Assembly (NCBI RefSeq): GCF_000012885.1 | Contig: NC_007498.2 | Span: 1,736,001 to 1,800,000, forward strand | Direction of reading: 5' to 3' | Length of the DNA stretch: 64,000 bases | Source of the DNA: Syntrophotalea carbinolica DSM 2380 | Lineage (GTDB): Bacteria; Desulfobacterota; Desulfuromonadia; Desulfuromonadales; Syntrophotaleaceae | Shown here: piece by piece, positions 25,903-36,488 of the stretch | Layout: each line of letters opens with the position of its first letter | Position numbering within the stretch: position 1 is the first letter of the stretch | Translations under genes and position numbers: made by a program | The notes under the pieces: model-generated | Database searches by the model: none | Told to the model about the DNA's origin: nothing | What the model saw: the letters and a program-made list of their open reading frames with translations, nothing else

Positions 25903-26994
25903 ATGAGTCGATGTATTGCCCTATTGAACGGTGGCGGTGATTGTCCCGGATTGAACGGTGTGATTCGCGGTGTGGTGAGGGCTGCCGTTTTACAGCGGGG
26001 CTGGCGTGTGCTGGGGGTTGAAGACGGTTTCGACGGTCTTGTTGAAGGGCCGCGATGCCGGGAACTTGATCTCAAATCGGTGTGCGGCATACTCCCGCGC
26101 GGCGGGACCATTTTGGGTACCAGCAATCGAGGAAACCCCTTTCGTTATCCGGTGGCCAACGAAAATGGCGACGTTATTCTCAAGGATGTGTCCAGACAGG
26201 TCGTGGACCATTTTCAGAAGCTTGGAGCGGATGCGCTGGTGGCCGTGGGCGGTGATGGGACGCTCAAGATCGCCCGGCGCTTGAGCGATCTCGGGATACC
26301 GGTCGTCGGTGTGCCCAAGACGATCGATAACGATTTGCAGGAGACGGACGTTACTTTCGGCTACAATACCGCGGTCGGCATCGTCACCGAAGCTCTCGAT
26401 CGTTTGCAGACGACTGCCGAAAGTCATCATCGCGTCATGGTGGTCGAGGTGATGGGAAGGGATGCAGGCTGGATCGCCCTGGAAGCAGGCATTGCCGGTT
26501 CCGCAGAGGTGATCTTGTTGCCTGAAATACCCTTTGACCTGGATCTGGTATGTGACCACATCATGGACAGGCGCGCGCGAGGCAGTCGGTTTTCGATTAT
26601 CGTTGTGGCCGAGGGGGCTTTTCCCAAAGGGGGACGTAAAATCGTCCAGGCTTCGGCCGATCAGACTCATGGTCTTGAGCGCCTCGGCGGCATCGGTCAT
26701 TATGTAGCCGCTGAAATCGGGCGCCGCAAAGGATTGGAAACCCGTGTCGTGGTGCTGGGACATGTCCAGCGCGGCGGAACACCGTCGCCTTTTGATCGTA
26801 TCCTGGCCAGCCGTTTTGGGGTGCGCGCGGTGCAGCTTATCGAACGGGAAGAGTACGGGCACATGGTCGCCCTGCGTGGCCGGGATGTTGTGTCGGTGCC
26901 CATCGAACAGGCTGTTGATGGACAAAATCTGGTCGATCCGGATGCGAATCTGGTGTGGACGGCAGAGCAACTGGGTATCATGCTGGGACGCTGA
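25903..26994 (+). CDS. pfkA: 6-phosphofructokinase, group III type
   Basis: The product has 363 residues. It starts MSRCIALLNGGGDCPGLNGVIRG and carries GGDGT (116-120), PKTIDND (138-144), the MGRDAGWIA segment and GHVQRGGTPSPFDR. In this superfamily a Gly after GGD favours ATP over pyrophosphate as donor, while the Lys in PKTIDND is shared by the pyrophosphate and mixed group III enzymes. This combination predicts an ATP-using group III enzyme, but the donor should be tested. It lies 78 bases after the ROK kinase and ends at a terminator. Confidence 0.88.
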   Translation: MSRCIALLNGGGDCPGLNGVIRGVVRAAVLQRGWRVLGVEDGFDGLVEGPRCRELDLKSVCGILPRGGTILGTSNRGNPFRYPVANENGDVILKDVSRQVVDHFQKLGADALVAVGGDGTLKIARRLSDLGIPVVGVPKTIDNDLQETDVTFGYNTAVGIVTEALDRLQTTAESHHRVMVVEVMGRDAGWIALEAGIAGSAEVILLPEIPFDLDLVCDHIMDRRARGSRFSIIVVAEGAFPKGGRKIVQASADQTHGLERLGGIGHYVAAEIGRRKGLETRVVVLGHVQRGGTPSPFDRILASRFGVRAVQLIEREEYGHMVALRGRDVVSVPIEQAVDGQNLVDPDANLVWTAEQLGIMLGR

Positions 26995-27074
26995 GGGGAC
27001 TTTGTCTTGACGGGCTGATGTGATATTCAGGGGTCTGGTGCCGGTGTCGGCACTTATTCTTTTGCCGGGATCGT

Positions 27075-27107
27075 ACCGGGGTGCTTACAGGCATCCCGGT
27101 TATTTTT
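27075..27107 (+). terminator. Intrinsic terminator of pfkA
   Basis: ACCGGGGTGC (27075-27084) pairs with GCATCCCGGT (27091-27100) with one G-T wobble. It is followed by TATTTTTT and overlaps the stop codon of the convergent CDF gene. Confidence 0.75.
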
Positions 27108-28044
27108 TATTTGCGGACTCATCTTTGCCAAGGGGGAAATCGCCGGGGCATTTGTTGCGGCCGGGGCATGTCGGATAAGGGCACGGTTCGACATGGATGG
27201 TGATGTCGGCGCGCCCGATGCGGTCCTTCATGTGTTTTTCCAGATGGTCGGCGATGTCATGGGCCTCTCCCACCGACAAGTGCTTGCAGAGGGTGAGGTG
27301 GAAATCGATGATTTTCTGAGACCCGGCTCTCCGAGTACGAAGCCGATGGTAGCCCAGCAGTTTACCGCGATGCTGTTCGAGGATAGTGGCGATTTCTTCA
27401 CGAATCGTTTCAGGCAAGCGTTCATCCAGAATATCCTGCAGCCCGAAACGGAACAGACCGAAGGCCTGATAGAAAATATACAGCGCTACGACGATGGACA
27501 GCACGGGATCAAGCCAGGCGATATGGAACAGGCGGATGGCGAAAAGGCCGACCAGCAGAGCGAGATTGGTATAGACATCCATGGTGAAGTGAAGGGAATC
27601 GGCCTTAAGGGCGGTTGATTCCGTTTCGCGAGCGGTGCGGATAAGAAAGCGTCCGATCTGCCACGAAACCACGGCACTGAATGCCAGTACGGCCATGCCG
27701 CCTTCCAGATGACCGAGGGTGATACCTGTCAAGAGTCGGCGCCCCGATTCATAGCAGACCCATCCGCCGGACAGGCCAATGGCCAGGGCCTGCACGATGG
27801 TTGCCAGAGTTTCGAATTTGCCGTGCCCGAAGGGGTGTTTGGGGTCGGGCGGTTGTTCCGCCTGGCGTATAGCCAGGAAGTTGGCCACCGACATCACGAT
27901 GTCGAGCAACGAATCGATGGCGGAAGACAGCACAGCCATCGAACCGGTGAGGAAACCGGTAACCAGTTTCAGCAAGGTCAGGCCTGTGGCTGTGGCCATG
28001 GAAATGCGCGCTGCACGGATTTTACGTTGGGAAAGATTCTGCAT
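27100..28044 (-). CDS. Cation diffusion facilitator (CDF) metal efflux protein
   Basis: The product has 314 residues. Six membrane helices are expected. The typical motifs are SSAIDSLLD in helix II, HPFGHGKFE after helix II, and HFTMD in helix V (the second half of the metal site). A cytoplasmic ferredoxin-like C-terminal domain follows. Helix II has D-x-x-x-D rather than the H-x-x-x-D of zinc-specific members, which points to Mn, Fe or Co rather than Zn (inference). A tail with CPYPTCPGRNKC adds an extra cysteine cluster. No good ribosome-binding site precedes the ATG. Confidence 0.85.
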   Translation of the reverse strand: MQNLSQRKIRAARISMATATGLTLLKLVTGFLTGSMAVLSSAIDSLLDIVMSVANFLAIRQAEQPPDPKHPFGHGKFETLATIVQALAIGLSGGWVCYESGRRLLTGITLGHLEGGMAVLAFSAVVSWQIGRFLIRTARETESTALKADSLHFTMDVYTNLALLVGLFAIRLFHIAWLDPVLSIVVALYIFYQAFGLFRFGLQDILDERLPETIREEIATILEQHRGKLLGYHRLRTRRAGSQKIIDFHLTLCKHLSVGEAHDIADHLEKHMKDRIGRADITIHVEPCPYPTCPGRNKCPGDFPLGKDESANKK

Positions 28045-28417
28045 AAATAATCAGTCAAAATCGGGCTATTGTGGATGAGAGTCCGGTGGAAGCAGAGGCA
28101 TCACCAAAGGCAATGAATACGAGATGCATTTTTTTTAAAACCATGAATAGAAGACGTGCGGCAAAATTAGCACAGGTATTCTCAAAAATCGAGGCCCAGT
28201 TTCTTTTTCATTAAGGATAACCTCGGAGTTATTTCCCCTAATTATAAAGCATCTCCATGGTTTTGCCTGTCTTTTTCACCATGATACCGGTGTTGTGGAA
28301 AAGGATAGTGATCCGTATTTACTTAGCCACTGTGGTTTGTTAACATGCGCGTAATTTTTAATCTTTTTCAATTCGGTGCGTGACAGCTTGCCGAAGAATG
28401 CAGGATTTTTCAGTACT
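28045..28417. other. Divergent intergenic region before mutS
   Basis: This 373-base AT-rich stretch contains the upstream regions of the CDF gene and mutS. I see no clear promoter, repeat or regulatory RNA in it. A short frame on the minus strand has no protein features. Confidence 0.45.
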
Positions 28418-31030
28418 ATGACCAAGTTAACCCCCATGATGCGCCAGTATCTGGACATAAAGGCGCAGTATCCCGATGCCATTTTGTTTTTTCGCCTTGG
28501 CGATTTTTACGAGATGTTCATGGAGGATGCCGTTACCGCTTCGCGAATTCTCGATATTACCCTGACTTCCCGTAATAAAGGCGCCGCCGAGGAGGTTCCT
28601 TTATGCGGCATCCCATATCACAGTTGTCAACCCTATGTGGCGCGATTGGTTGAAGCCGGCCATAAGGTTGCGATCTGCGAGCAGGTTGAAGATCCCAAGA
28701 CGGTCAAGGGCATCGTCAAACGCGAAGTGGTGCGGGTGGTAACGCCCGGACTGGTGGTCGATGCCGATACGCTGACGCCCAAGGAAAATAATTTTCTTGC
28801 GGCGATCGCCGTCTCTGCCCAGGAGCGCTACGGTATTGCGGTGCTCGATATTACAACCGGCGAGTTTCGTGTTACCGAGGTCGAGGGACGGGAGGCCGCA
28901 TGCAGCGAAGTGGTGTCGTTGCAACCCCGTGAAATTCTTGTTTCCGAAGATCAACAGCAGTTCTGCGAACAGTTGTTGCAGGGGGCGTCCGGAAGCTGGC
29001 TGATCAATCCGTTGCCTGATTGGGTATGTGATCTCGAAGCGTGCGGGCAGCGTTTGCAGTCGTTTTTCAACTGCGGATCCCTGGAGAGCTTCGGTTGTGC
29101 CCGTCTTCCCGAGGCCGTCCGTGCAGCCGGTGGGGTCGTGTACTATGTCGAACAGACTCAAAAAGGTGTTGCAGGTCATATCCGGCCCTTGGTGACGTAT
29201 CACAGCCGCGATTATATGGTGCTGGACAACAGCACACGCCGCAACCTGGAATTGACGGCCACCTTGCAGGATGGCGGCCGCAAAGGTTCGCTGCTCGGGG
29301 TTCTCGATCGCACCGTGACGGCGATGGGGGGACGCAAAATCCGCCAGTGGATCCATCATCCCCTGGTGGATCTGAAGGCGATCCGGGATCGACATCTGTC
29401 TGTGCAGGAGCTGGTGGGGCAAAGCCTGGTGCGTGGCGATCTTCGTGCCGATCTGGACGGCGTCTACGATCTGGAGCGGCTTAACAGCAAGATCGCCATG
29501 GGCCACGCCAATGCCAAGGATCTTGTCGCACTCCGAAAATCGTTTGAAAAGCTGCCGCGGATTCTGCAGCATCTGGATGAACTCTCCGCCCCTCTTGCCG
29601 CCGGGATCGGCTCCCGTATCGACCCCCTGACGGATATGGCTGAGCTGATTGGCCGTGCTATCGTCGAGGATCCGCCGTTTGTGCTGCGCGAGGGAGGTTT
29701 GATGTGCGATGGTTACCATCTCGAACTCGATGAATTGCGGGATATCCGTCGCAACGGCAAAGAATGGATTGCCAAGCTGGAGGCCGATGAGCGTGAACGC
29801 ACCGGCATCGGTTCGCTGAAGGTACGCTTTAATAAAGTGTTCGGCTATTATATCGAAGTCACACGGACCCATCTGGGGCGGGTGCCTGAAGACTATCAGC
29901 GGAAACAGACCCTGGCCAATGCTGAACGGTTTTTTACTCCCCAGCTCAAGGAGTATGAGGAAAAAGTTCTCGGTGCGGAAGATCGGTTGTTCGATCTGGA
30001 GTTCGAGCTGTTTCAGGATTTGCGCGAACGGGTCGCGGAGCAGGGGGAACGGGTACAGCGGACCGCCGAGGCCCTGGCGGAACTCGATGTGCTCTTGTCT
30101 CTGGCCGATGTTGCCCACAGTTGCGATTATGTCTGTCCGACTATGGATGACAGTGACCGGCTTGTCATTCGGGACGGTCGCCATCCCGTTATCGAGGCCA
30201 TGAATCTGGGGGAACACTTTGTTCCCAACGATGTGGAGATGGATTGCCGGGAAAACCAGATCATGGTGATTACCGGACCGAACATGGCCGGTAAATCGAC
30301 TTATATGCGGCAGGTGGCCCTGATTACCCTGATGGCGCATATGGGCAGCCTGGTGCCGGCCGCCTCCGCCCATATCGGGTTGGTCGACCGTATCTTTACA
30401 CGGGTCGGCGCCAGCGATAATCTTGCCCAGGGACAATCGACATTCATGGTCGAGATGACGGAGGCGGCGCACATTCTCAACCATGCCACCTCCCGCAGCC
30501 TCATCGTGCTTGACGAAATCGGTCGGGGCACCTCCACATTCGACGGCATCAGTATTGCGTGGGCAGTGGCGGAGTATTTGCATGATAACGGACATGTGGC
30601 GGCTAAAACCCTTTTCGCCACCCACTATCATGAGCTGACCGATCTTATCCTGACCTGTGAGAGGGTAAAGAATCTGAACATTGCCGTGCGGGAATGGAAC
30701 GAACAGATCATCTTTTTGCGCAAGATCGTCAAAGGGCCTGCCAGCCACTCCTACGGTATTCAGGTGGCGCGGCTTGCCGGTCTGCCGGTGGCTGTTATCG
30801 ACCGGGCCAAGGAGATCCTTGTCAATCTCGAATCGGGGGAGCTGGCGGAGGAAGGGCAGCCGCGTCTTGCACAACGTGCAGGCGGAGGGCAACACAGGCC
30901 GAACCCTCAAATGTCCTTGTTTGACGCCGCCGCCGATCCCGTTCGTGAAAAGTTGGCGGCACTCGATATCTCCACCATTTCACCCCTTGAGGGGCTTAAC
31001 TTTCTCCATGAACTTCAAAAATTGGTCTGA
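28418..31030 (+). CDS. mutS: DNA mismatch repair protein MutS
   Basis: MutS recognises mismatches and small loops as a dimer and starts methyl-directed or nick-directed repair with MutL. The 870-residue protein has the mismatch-wedging F-Y-E in GDFYEMF (30-32), the connector, lever and clamp regions, and the ATPase: Walker [10 protein letters not shown] (620-628), the STFMVEM signature, and Walker [17 protein letters not shown], then FATHYHELT. The start is the ATG at 28418, which aligns with family N-termini; an in-frame GTG 42 bases earlier is possible. It ends four bases before the amidase gene. No mutL is adjacent. Confidence 0.96.
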   Translation: MTKLTPMMRQYLDIKAQYPDAILFFRLGDFYEMFMEDAVTASRILDITLTSRNKGAAEEVPLCGIPYHSCQPYVARLVEAGHKVAICEQVEDPKTVKGIVKREVVRVVTPGLVVDADTLTPKENNFLAAIAVSAQERYGIAVLDITTGEFRVTEVEGREAACSEVVSLQPREILVSEDQQQFCEQLLQGASGSWLINPLPDWVCDLEACGQRLQSFFNCGSLESFGCARLPEAVRAAGGVVYYVEQTQKGVAGHIRPLVTYHSRDYMVLDNSTRRNLELTATLQDGGRKGSLLGVLDRTVTAMGGRKIRQWIHHPLVDLKAIRDRHLSVQELVGQSLVRGDLRADLDGVYDLERLNSKIAMGHANAKDLVALRKSFEKLPRILQHLDELSAPLAAGIGSRIDPLTDMAELIGRAIVEDPPFVLREGGLMCDGYHLELDELRDIRRNGKEWIAKLEADERERTGIGSLKVRFNKVFGYYIEVTRTHLGRVPEDYQRKQTLANAERFFTPQLKEYEEKVLGAEDRLFDLEFELFQDLRERVAEQGERVQRTAEALAELDVLLSLADVAHSCDYVCPTMDDSDRLVIRDGRHPVIEAMNLGEHFVPNDVEMDCRENQIMVITGPNMAGKSTYMRQVALITLMAHMGSLVPAASAHIGLVDRIFTRVGASDNLAQGQSTFMVEMTEAAHILNHATSRSLIVLDEIGRGTSTFDGISIAWAVAEYLHDNGHVAAKTLFATHYHELTDLILTCERVKNLNIAVREWNEQIIFLRKIVKGPASHSYGIQVARLAGLPVAVIDRAKEILVNLESGELAEEGQPRLAQRAGGGQHRPNPQMSLFDAAADPVREKLAALDISTISPLEGLNFLHELQKLV

Positions 31031-31033
31031 TAG

Positions 31034-32767
31034 ATGAAAGTCTTGCGATATTTTTTAGCAATTTTTCTGATTTTGCTGCCTGTTTTGCCCGCATTCGCCG
31101 CAGCGGATGCCGGAGAACGGGCTTTTGTTCATGCAAAAGCGGAATATCGTCAGTTGCAGAATTCTTCGAAAGGCAAACTTTATCGCGAAAATTGGGAGCA
31201 GGTGATCCAGGGATTCAAAAAGGTAGCCGAGTCTTACCCACGCCACGGCCGGGCTGATGATGCCTTGTATATGGGGGGCAAAGCCAGCGAGGGTCTATAT
31301 GCGATTTCCAGGCGCAAGGGCGACGCGCGGCAGGCCCTTGAATTTTATGACCGCCTGGCAAAAAAATACCCGACCAGTAACCTGGCGGACGATGCCTGTT
31401 ATCTGGCCGGACGTATTCTTGAGCACAACCTAGATAACCGTTCAGAAGCCTATGTGCGCTACAAGCAGGGAGTCGACAAGCATCCCCGCGGCGACATGCT
31501 TGCGCTTTGCCGTGAGGGCGCAAAGCGCTTGTCGGCCTATGCGCCAAAGCGCAGTGTCGGGAAATCCGCTGCGTCAGATAGTGCCCGGAGCGATGCTTCC
31601 GGGCCCTTGAAGATTCATCAGGTCCGCTATTGGTCGAGTCCGGATTACACCCGTGTGGTTATTGAGATGACTCGCACCGGGCATTATACCCCACATCTGC
31701 TGCAAGCCGACAAAAGGGAAGGGCAACCGGTCCGTCTTTATGTGGATATTAAAGACGGCAACGTCGATGATCAGGTGCCCGCTGTCCAGAAAGTCGGTGA
31801 CGGTCTTTTGCGAAGCATTCGTGTCGGTAACCCTTCCGATGATCTGGCGCGGATTGTTCTGGATCTGGAAACGTACGAGGATTACAAGATTTTCACTCTG
31901 GGCAACCCGCAACGTATCGTTATCGATGTGTCGGGGCGACGTCCGGCCAGTTTGAAAACCGCGCGGCCTGTACTGCACGCGCCTGTATCCAAAGATGGGG
32001 ATGCCATCGCCAAGGTTCTGGATAAATCACCCGCGGAGAAACCTTTAAAAGTCACCCTGCCTGCCTCCCGGGTTTCGGGGAAATTGCGCCGCATCGTTGT
32101 CGACGCCGGCCATGGCGGTAAGGATCCTGGGGCCATCGGGCCCAGCGGCGTCAAGGAAAAGGATATTACTCTCGCCCTGGCCAAGCGACTTGCCGTCCGG
32201 CTCGAAAAAGAGCTTGGCTGCCAGGTTATCCTGACCCGCGACAAGGATGTTTTTCTGCCCCTGGAAGAACGAACCGCCATTGCCAATCGCGTAGGTGCGG
32301 ACCTTTTCCTGTCCATCCACGCCAATGCCAGTAATAATCGCAAAGCGCAAGGGGTCGAGACCTATTACCTCAATTTTTCCAAGAACGACAAGGCTGCTGC
32401 AGTTGCAGCCAGGGAGAACGGCACATCTCTGAAGCAGGTCAGCGATCTGGAGCTTATTCTGTTCGATCTTATGGCCAATGCCAAAATCAACGAATCCAGC
32501 CGACTTGCCGCCGAAATTCAAAAGTCGCTGGTGGATAATCTGAGCAAGCACTATTCCCCGGTTAAAAACCATGGGGTGCGCCAGGGGCCTTTTTATGTCC
32601 TGCTGGGGGCCAATATGCCTTCGGTGTTGGTCGAAGCGGCTTTTATCAGCAATAAAACCGAGGAGAGCAGACTGCGCAGTTCCAAGTATCAGGAACGCGC
32701 GGCCCGTGCCATTGCGCGTGCTGTCCATACTTTTTCCCAAGATTCTAAAACGATCGCAAACAAATGA
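31034..32767 (+). CDS. N-acetylmuramoyl-L-alanine amidase with AMIN domain
   Basis: The product has 577 residues. Residues 1-23 are a signal peptide (ending AFA-A). A TPR-like helical region covers about 30-165, an AMIN domain that localises to the septum or outer membrane covers about 190-300, and an Amidase_3 zinc hydrolase covers about 350-570. The amidase shows IVVDAGHGGKDPGAIG (His ligand), the Glu of EKDITLALAKRLA, SIHANAS (second His ligand) and VLVEAAFISN (catalytic Glu). It cuts the lactyl-peptide bond of peptidoglycan during daughter-cell separation. The N-terminal TPR region is an addition relative to E. coli AmiC. It overlaps the glnD start by four bases. Confidence 0.9.
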   Translation: MKVLRYFLAIFLILLPVLPAFAAADAGERAFVHAKAEYRQLQNSSKGKLYRENWEQVIQGFKKVAESYPRHGRADDALYMGGKASEGLYAISRRKGDARQALEFYDRLAKKYPTSNLADDACYLAGRILEHNLDNRSEAYVRYKQGVDKHPRGDMLALCREGAKRLSAYAPKRSVGKSAASDSARSDASGPLKIHQVRYWSSPDYTRVVIEMTRTGHYTPHLLQADKREGQPVRLYVDIKDGNVDDQVPAVQKVGDGLLRSIRVGNPSDDLARIVLDLETYEDYKIFTLGNPQRIVIDVSGRRPASLKTARPVLHAPVSKDGDAIAKVLDKSPAEKPLKVTLPASRVSGKLRRIVVDAGHGGKDPGAIGPSGVKEKDITLALAKRLAVRLEKELGCQVILTRDKDVFLPLEERTAIANRVGADLFLSIHANASNNRKAQGVETYYLNFSKNDKAAAVAARENGTSLKQVSDLELILFDLMANAKINESSRLAAEIQKSLVDNLSKHYSPVKNHGVRQGPFYVLLGANMPSVLVEAAFISNKTEESRLRSSKYQERAARAIARAVHTFSQDSKTIANK

Positions 32768-35484
32768 ATTCTATCCCCGATCTGTCCGATAATCTTGAAC
32801 TTCCCGATGCCCTGCAAAGCATAACTCGGGATACTTCGCGTCCCTATGACGATCGTCGCAAGGACCTGCTCGAAGCGGCAACAAGCTATTGGAGCCATTG
32901 CCGGGATGTGGTCATGGCATATCACCGTCGCGGTGCTAGCGGGCATGAAGTGGTGGCAAGGCTTACCGATGTCGCCGATGCGATGATGGCCTTGCTCTAT
33001 GATTTTGCAGCTTCGGATCTGCCGGGAAAAGGTCGGGTCGGGTGTACCGTCATCGCCTTGGGCGGTTATGGACGATGTCAGCTCAATCCACGCTCTGATA
33101 TCGACATTATGTTTTTCCATAACGGCAAGGGGAAAAAATTTACCGAACAGGTTTCCGAGCGCATGCTTTATCTGTTGTGGGATCTGGGGCTCGATGTCGG
33201 TTACAGCATCCGAACCGCCCGGCATTGTATCGACATTGCCGAGAAGGATCTTACCGCTCGGACCGCACTGCTCGATTCGCGGTATTTGTGTGGCAGCGAG
33301 AAATGTTTTCAGGAATATGAAAAAGGCGTGTTGGACAAGGTCCTCAACTGGAACAGCAAGGGGTATATCTCGGAAAAATTGGACGAGAGTTCCAGGCGCT
33401 TAGGTAAATACGGTTCCTCCGTGTATCTGCTCGAGCCTAATATTAAAGAAGGCGAAGGCGGATTGCGGGATCTGCATACCGCTCAGTGGTTGGCTCAGGT
33501 TAAATTCAAGGCGCGTTCCCTCTACGAGTTGGTTCTTAAGGGCATCATGACCGAAAAGGAATATGTCGAGTTCGAGGGGGCGTATGACTACCTGTGGCGC
33601 ATACGTAATGAACTCCATTTTCTGTCCACCGGCAAAAACGAGCAGCTCCGCTTCGATCAGCAGGAAAAAATAGCGAAATTCCTCGGTTACAAAGACAACA
33701 AGCGCGCCCTGGCGGTCGAACAGTTTATGCAGGATTATTATGCCCACGCCGTGCACGTTGAAGTCATATCATCGCACCTGATAGATAAGGTGCGGCTGCA
33801 CGATCAATCCGCACCGACTCCAAGTGCCAAGACCATATCGCGACGTACGGTCGAAGAAGGTTTTTACACGCTTCATGGCGAGTTGCGGCTTTCCCGGAGC
33901 AACCTGTTTGAGGAACATCCCGAGCGCATGATGCTGGCATTCCGCCTTGCGCAGTTGCACGAGGTGGCTTTGAGTCCGCAGGTTAAAAACCGAATTCGCG
34001 AGAATCTTCATCGTATCAATAATGCGGTTCGTCGCTCCAGGCCGATGGTGGATACCTTCATGGATATCCTACGTTACCATCGCGGAGTCATGCAGGCTTT
34101 GAAGGATATGCACTACCTGCGGTTTCTCAATCATTTCATTCCCGAATTCGGACGCATCTACTGCAGGGTGCAACACGATGCGTATCATGTTTTTACCGTT
34201 GATTCCCATTCGCTGTTTGCCATCGGCGAGCTACTCAAGTTGTGGGAGGGGGAGTACGCAACGGAACTGCCGAGCTTGACGGGGGTGGCCAACGATATCG
34301 AAAAGCGCGAGCTGCTTTTGCTGGCCATGCTGTTGCACGATGTAGGTAAAGGGGAGGGGCGCGATCACTGCAATAAAGGGGCGGATATGATGCCCACTGT
34401 CGCGCGGCGCCTGGGTTTGAGCCGCGAAGACAGTCAGCGGCTGGAGTTTCTGGTGCGGCATCATTTAAAGATGGCGCATATTTCCCAGCGTCGCGATATG
34501 CATGACGATCGGCTTATTATCGATTTTGCTCGCACTATGGGGATGAGCGAAAATCTGAAGATGCTTTATCTGCTTACCTTCGCCGATTTAAGGGCCGTCG
34601 GTCCGGATGTGTGGACCGCATGGAAATCGATGTTGCTGTGCGAACTTTTCGATAAAACCCACCTGGTTCTGGAGCGGGGCAATTTCCTGCTGGAAAAACG
34701 TTCTGAAAAGATACGCAACCGTAAACGGAAAATCCAAACTCTGCTGGAAGACGAAATCGATGCCAAGGTCGTGGCGGATCGGTTGCGCAAAGCCAGTACC
34801 CGCTACCTGTTGTCCTTCCGCAGTCATAGCATCGCTGAGCATATCCGCCTGATTCATGGCAGCCGCGATAAGCGTCTCGGATTTTTTGTGGCCGACGGGC
34901 CTGACGGTTTCTATACGCAGCTGACGATCGTTACCCACGACATGCCGGGATTGTTTACGATGATTACCGGGGTTATGGCCGCTTACGGAATCAATATCTT
35001 CGGTGCGCAGATCTTTACCCAGCGTGACGGTACCGCATTTGATATCCTCCAGGTCAAGGGACCTTCCGGTTATGCCGACGCGACCAGTGAAAAATGGCGC
35101 ACGGTGGAGGAGTCGCTGCTGGCCGTCATCGAGGGAAGACTCAAAGTCGAGGATCTGATTCGCAAGCGTCAGCGGCCTGTTTTTTGGGCCGATGCCGGTC
35201 ATCCCAAAGTACCCAGTCGTGTCGATATCGATAATGAGGTGTCTCAGGATTACACCGTGTTGGACGTTTTTACGCACGATGAAGTCGGTGTGCTGTATCG
35301 GATCTGCCGGACATTGCGTGATTTGGGACTGTATCTGGGGGTCGCCAAAATATCGACCAAGGTCGACCAGGTTGCCGATACCTTTTATGTCAAAGACATT
35401 TTCAGTCAAAAGATTACCGATCCCGATCGTATGGAAGAGGTGCGATCGCAGCTTCTCAACTGCCTCGATCATGAGAAGCTGTGA
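32764..35484 (+). CDS. glnD: [Protein-PII] uridylyltransferase / uridylyl-removing enzyme
   Basis: GlnD senses glutamine and adds or removes UMP on GlnB Tyr51. The 906-residue protein has the full architecture: a nucleotidyltransferase with GGYGRCQLNPRSDIDI (about 98-113), a GlnD-type helical linker (KEGEGGLRDLHTAQW), an HD hydrolase with LLHDVGKGEGRDH (about 523-535), and two ACT domains (from about 720 and from about 835) that bind glutamine. The ATG overlaps the amidase stop, so it is translationally coupled. Its target glnB lies about 13 kb upstream in this window. Confidence 0.95.
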   Translation: MNSIPDLSDNLELPDALQSITRDTSRPYDDRRKDLLEAATSYWSHCRDVVMAYHRRGASGHEVVARLTDVADAMMALLYDFAASDLPGKGRVGCTVIALGGYGRCQLNPRSDIDIMFFHNGKGKKFTEQVSERMLYLLWDLGLDVGYSIRTARHCIDIAEKDLTARTALLDSRYLCGSEKCFQEYEKGVLDKVLNWNSKGYISEKLDESSRRLGKYGSSVYLLEPNIKEGEGGLRDLHTAQWLAQVKFKARSLYELVLKGIMTEKEYVEFEGAYDYLWRIRNELHFLSTGKNEQLRFDQQEKIAKFLGYKDNKRALAVEQFMQDYYAHAVHVEVISSHLIDKVRLHDQSAPTPSAKTISRRTVEEGFYTLHGELRLSRSNLFEEHPERMMLAFRLAQLHEVALSPQVKNRIRENLHRINNAVRRSRPMVDTFMDILRYHRGVMQALKDMHYLRFLNHFIPEFGRIYCRVQHDAYHVFTVDSHSLFAIGELLKLWEGEYATELPSLTGVANDIEKRELLLLAMLLHDVGKGEGRDHCNKGADMMPTVARRLGLSREDSQRLEFLVRHHLKMAHISQRRDMHDDRLIIDFARTMGMSENLKMLYLLTFADLRAVGPDVWTAWKSMLLCELFDKTHLVLERGNFLLEKRSEKIRNRKRKIQTLLEDEIDAKVVADRLRKASTRYLLSFRSHSIAEHIRLIHGSRDKRLGFFVADGPDGFYTQLTIVTHDMPGLFTMITGVMAAYGINIFGAQIFTQRDGTAFDILQVKGPSGYADATSEKWRTVEESLLAVIEGRLKVEDLIRKRQRPVFWADAGHPKVPSRVDIDNEVSQDYTVLDVFTHDEVGVLYRICRTLRDLGLYLGVAKISTKVDQVADTFYVKDIFSQKITDPDRMEEVRSQLLNCLDHEKL

Positions 35485-35570
35485 TGGAAGAAACTCTGCC
35501 TGAATGTATCGGTTGGCACGGAGAGTGTCTCCGGGCAATCAGTAAAAGACACTATTTATATCAGTGATTT

Positions 35571-36458
35571 ATGGATCAATATCTCGACCTTTTTCTTAAT
35601 TATCTGGTGGTCGAAAAAGGCCTCTCCGCCAATACCCTGGATGCCTACGGGCGCGACCTTGCCCGATATCTGGAATTTCTCTCTGTCAAGGGGGTAACAG
35701 GCTTGGAGCAGGTCAGCCCGCCCATGGTGGTGGCCTTTTTGTCGGCTCTCAAGGAACGGGGGCTGTCGGCTCGCAGTCGCGCCCGCAAACTGGTTTCGTT
35801 GCGTATGTTTCATCGTTTTTTGCTGGCCGAGAATCTGGCAACGACCAATCCCGCTGCGCAGGTGGCGGCACCCAAAAGCTTTGCCAAGTTACCGCAAATA
35901 TTGACGCCTGACGAGGTTGAAAGCCTTCTCAGCGCCCCTGGCAATACCACCTGTTTTGATTTGCGTGACAAGGCCATGCTGGAAATTCTCTATGCCACAG
36001 GCCTGCGGGTGTCGGAACTGGTAGGACTTACCTTGCAGGATTTACAGCTCGATGTCGGTTATCTCACGGCCTTCGGCAAGCGCGCCAAGCAGCGTATCGT
36101 GCCTTTGGGAGATGCCGCCAGAGAGGCTGTTCTTGAGTATTTATCCCATGGCCGTGGCGAGTTGGCGGGCGAGGTCGGTTCGGGGTTTTTGTTTTTGAAT
36201 CGTTCAGGTAACGGGTTGACACGACAGGGGTTCTGGAAGATGATGAAGCGCAGAGCGATGGAGGCGGGCATCAATAAAAATATTACGCCTCACACTTTGC
36301 GACATTCATTTGCTACCCACCTGCTGGATAACGGCGCCGACCTGCGTGCCGTCCAGGCGATGCTGGGGCATGCGGATATTTCCACCACCCAGATTTATAC
36401 CCATGTAACCAGAGAGCGAATGAAGGTTATTCACCAACAGCATCACCCGCGTGGGTGA
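35571..36458 (+). CDS. xerD: Site-specific tyrosine recombinase XerD
   Basis: The product has 295 residues. The N-terminal SAM-like core-binding domain (YLVVEKGLSANTLDAYGRDLARY) precedes the catalytic domain. The expected residues are visible: Arg of ATGLRVSELVGL, Lys of FGKRAKQRIVPLG, HTLRHSFATHLL (His and Arg), LGHADISTTQIYTHV (His and nucleophile Tyr). The ending RERMKVIHQQHHPRG is that of XerD rather than XerC. It resolves chromosome dimers at dif with XerC. It follows glnD by 86 bases and has no strong ribosome-binding site. Confidence 0.93.
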   Translation: MDQYLDLFLNYLVVEKGLSANTLDAYGRDLARYLEFLSVKGVTGLEQVSPPMVVAFLSALKERGLSARSRARKLVSLRMFHRFLLAENLATTNPAAQVAAPKSFAKLPQILTPDEVESLLSAPGNTTCFDLRDKAMLEILYATGLRVSELVGLTLQDLQLDVGYLTAFGKRAKQRIVPLGDAAREAVLEYLSHGRGELAGEVGSGFLFLNRSGNGLTRQGFWKMMKRRAMEAGINKNITPHTLRHSFATHLLDNGADLRAVQAMLGHADISTTQIYTHVTRERMKVIHQQHHPRG

Positions 36459-36488
36459 GAGCTGGCGACCATATCGACAGAGGATACC

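Noticed and set aside
28601-30910. A 769-codon open frame on the minus strand
   Set aside because: It lies entirely inside mutS on the opposite strand and has no family motifs. It is open because of the codon bias of mutS.
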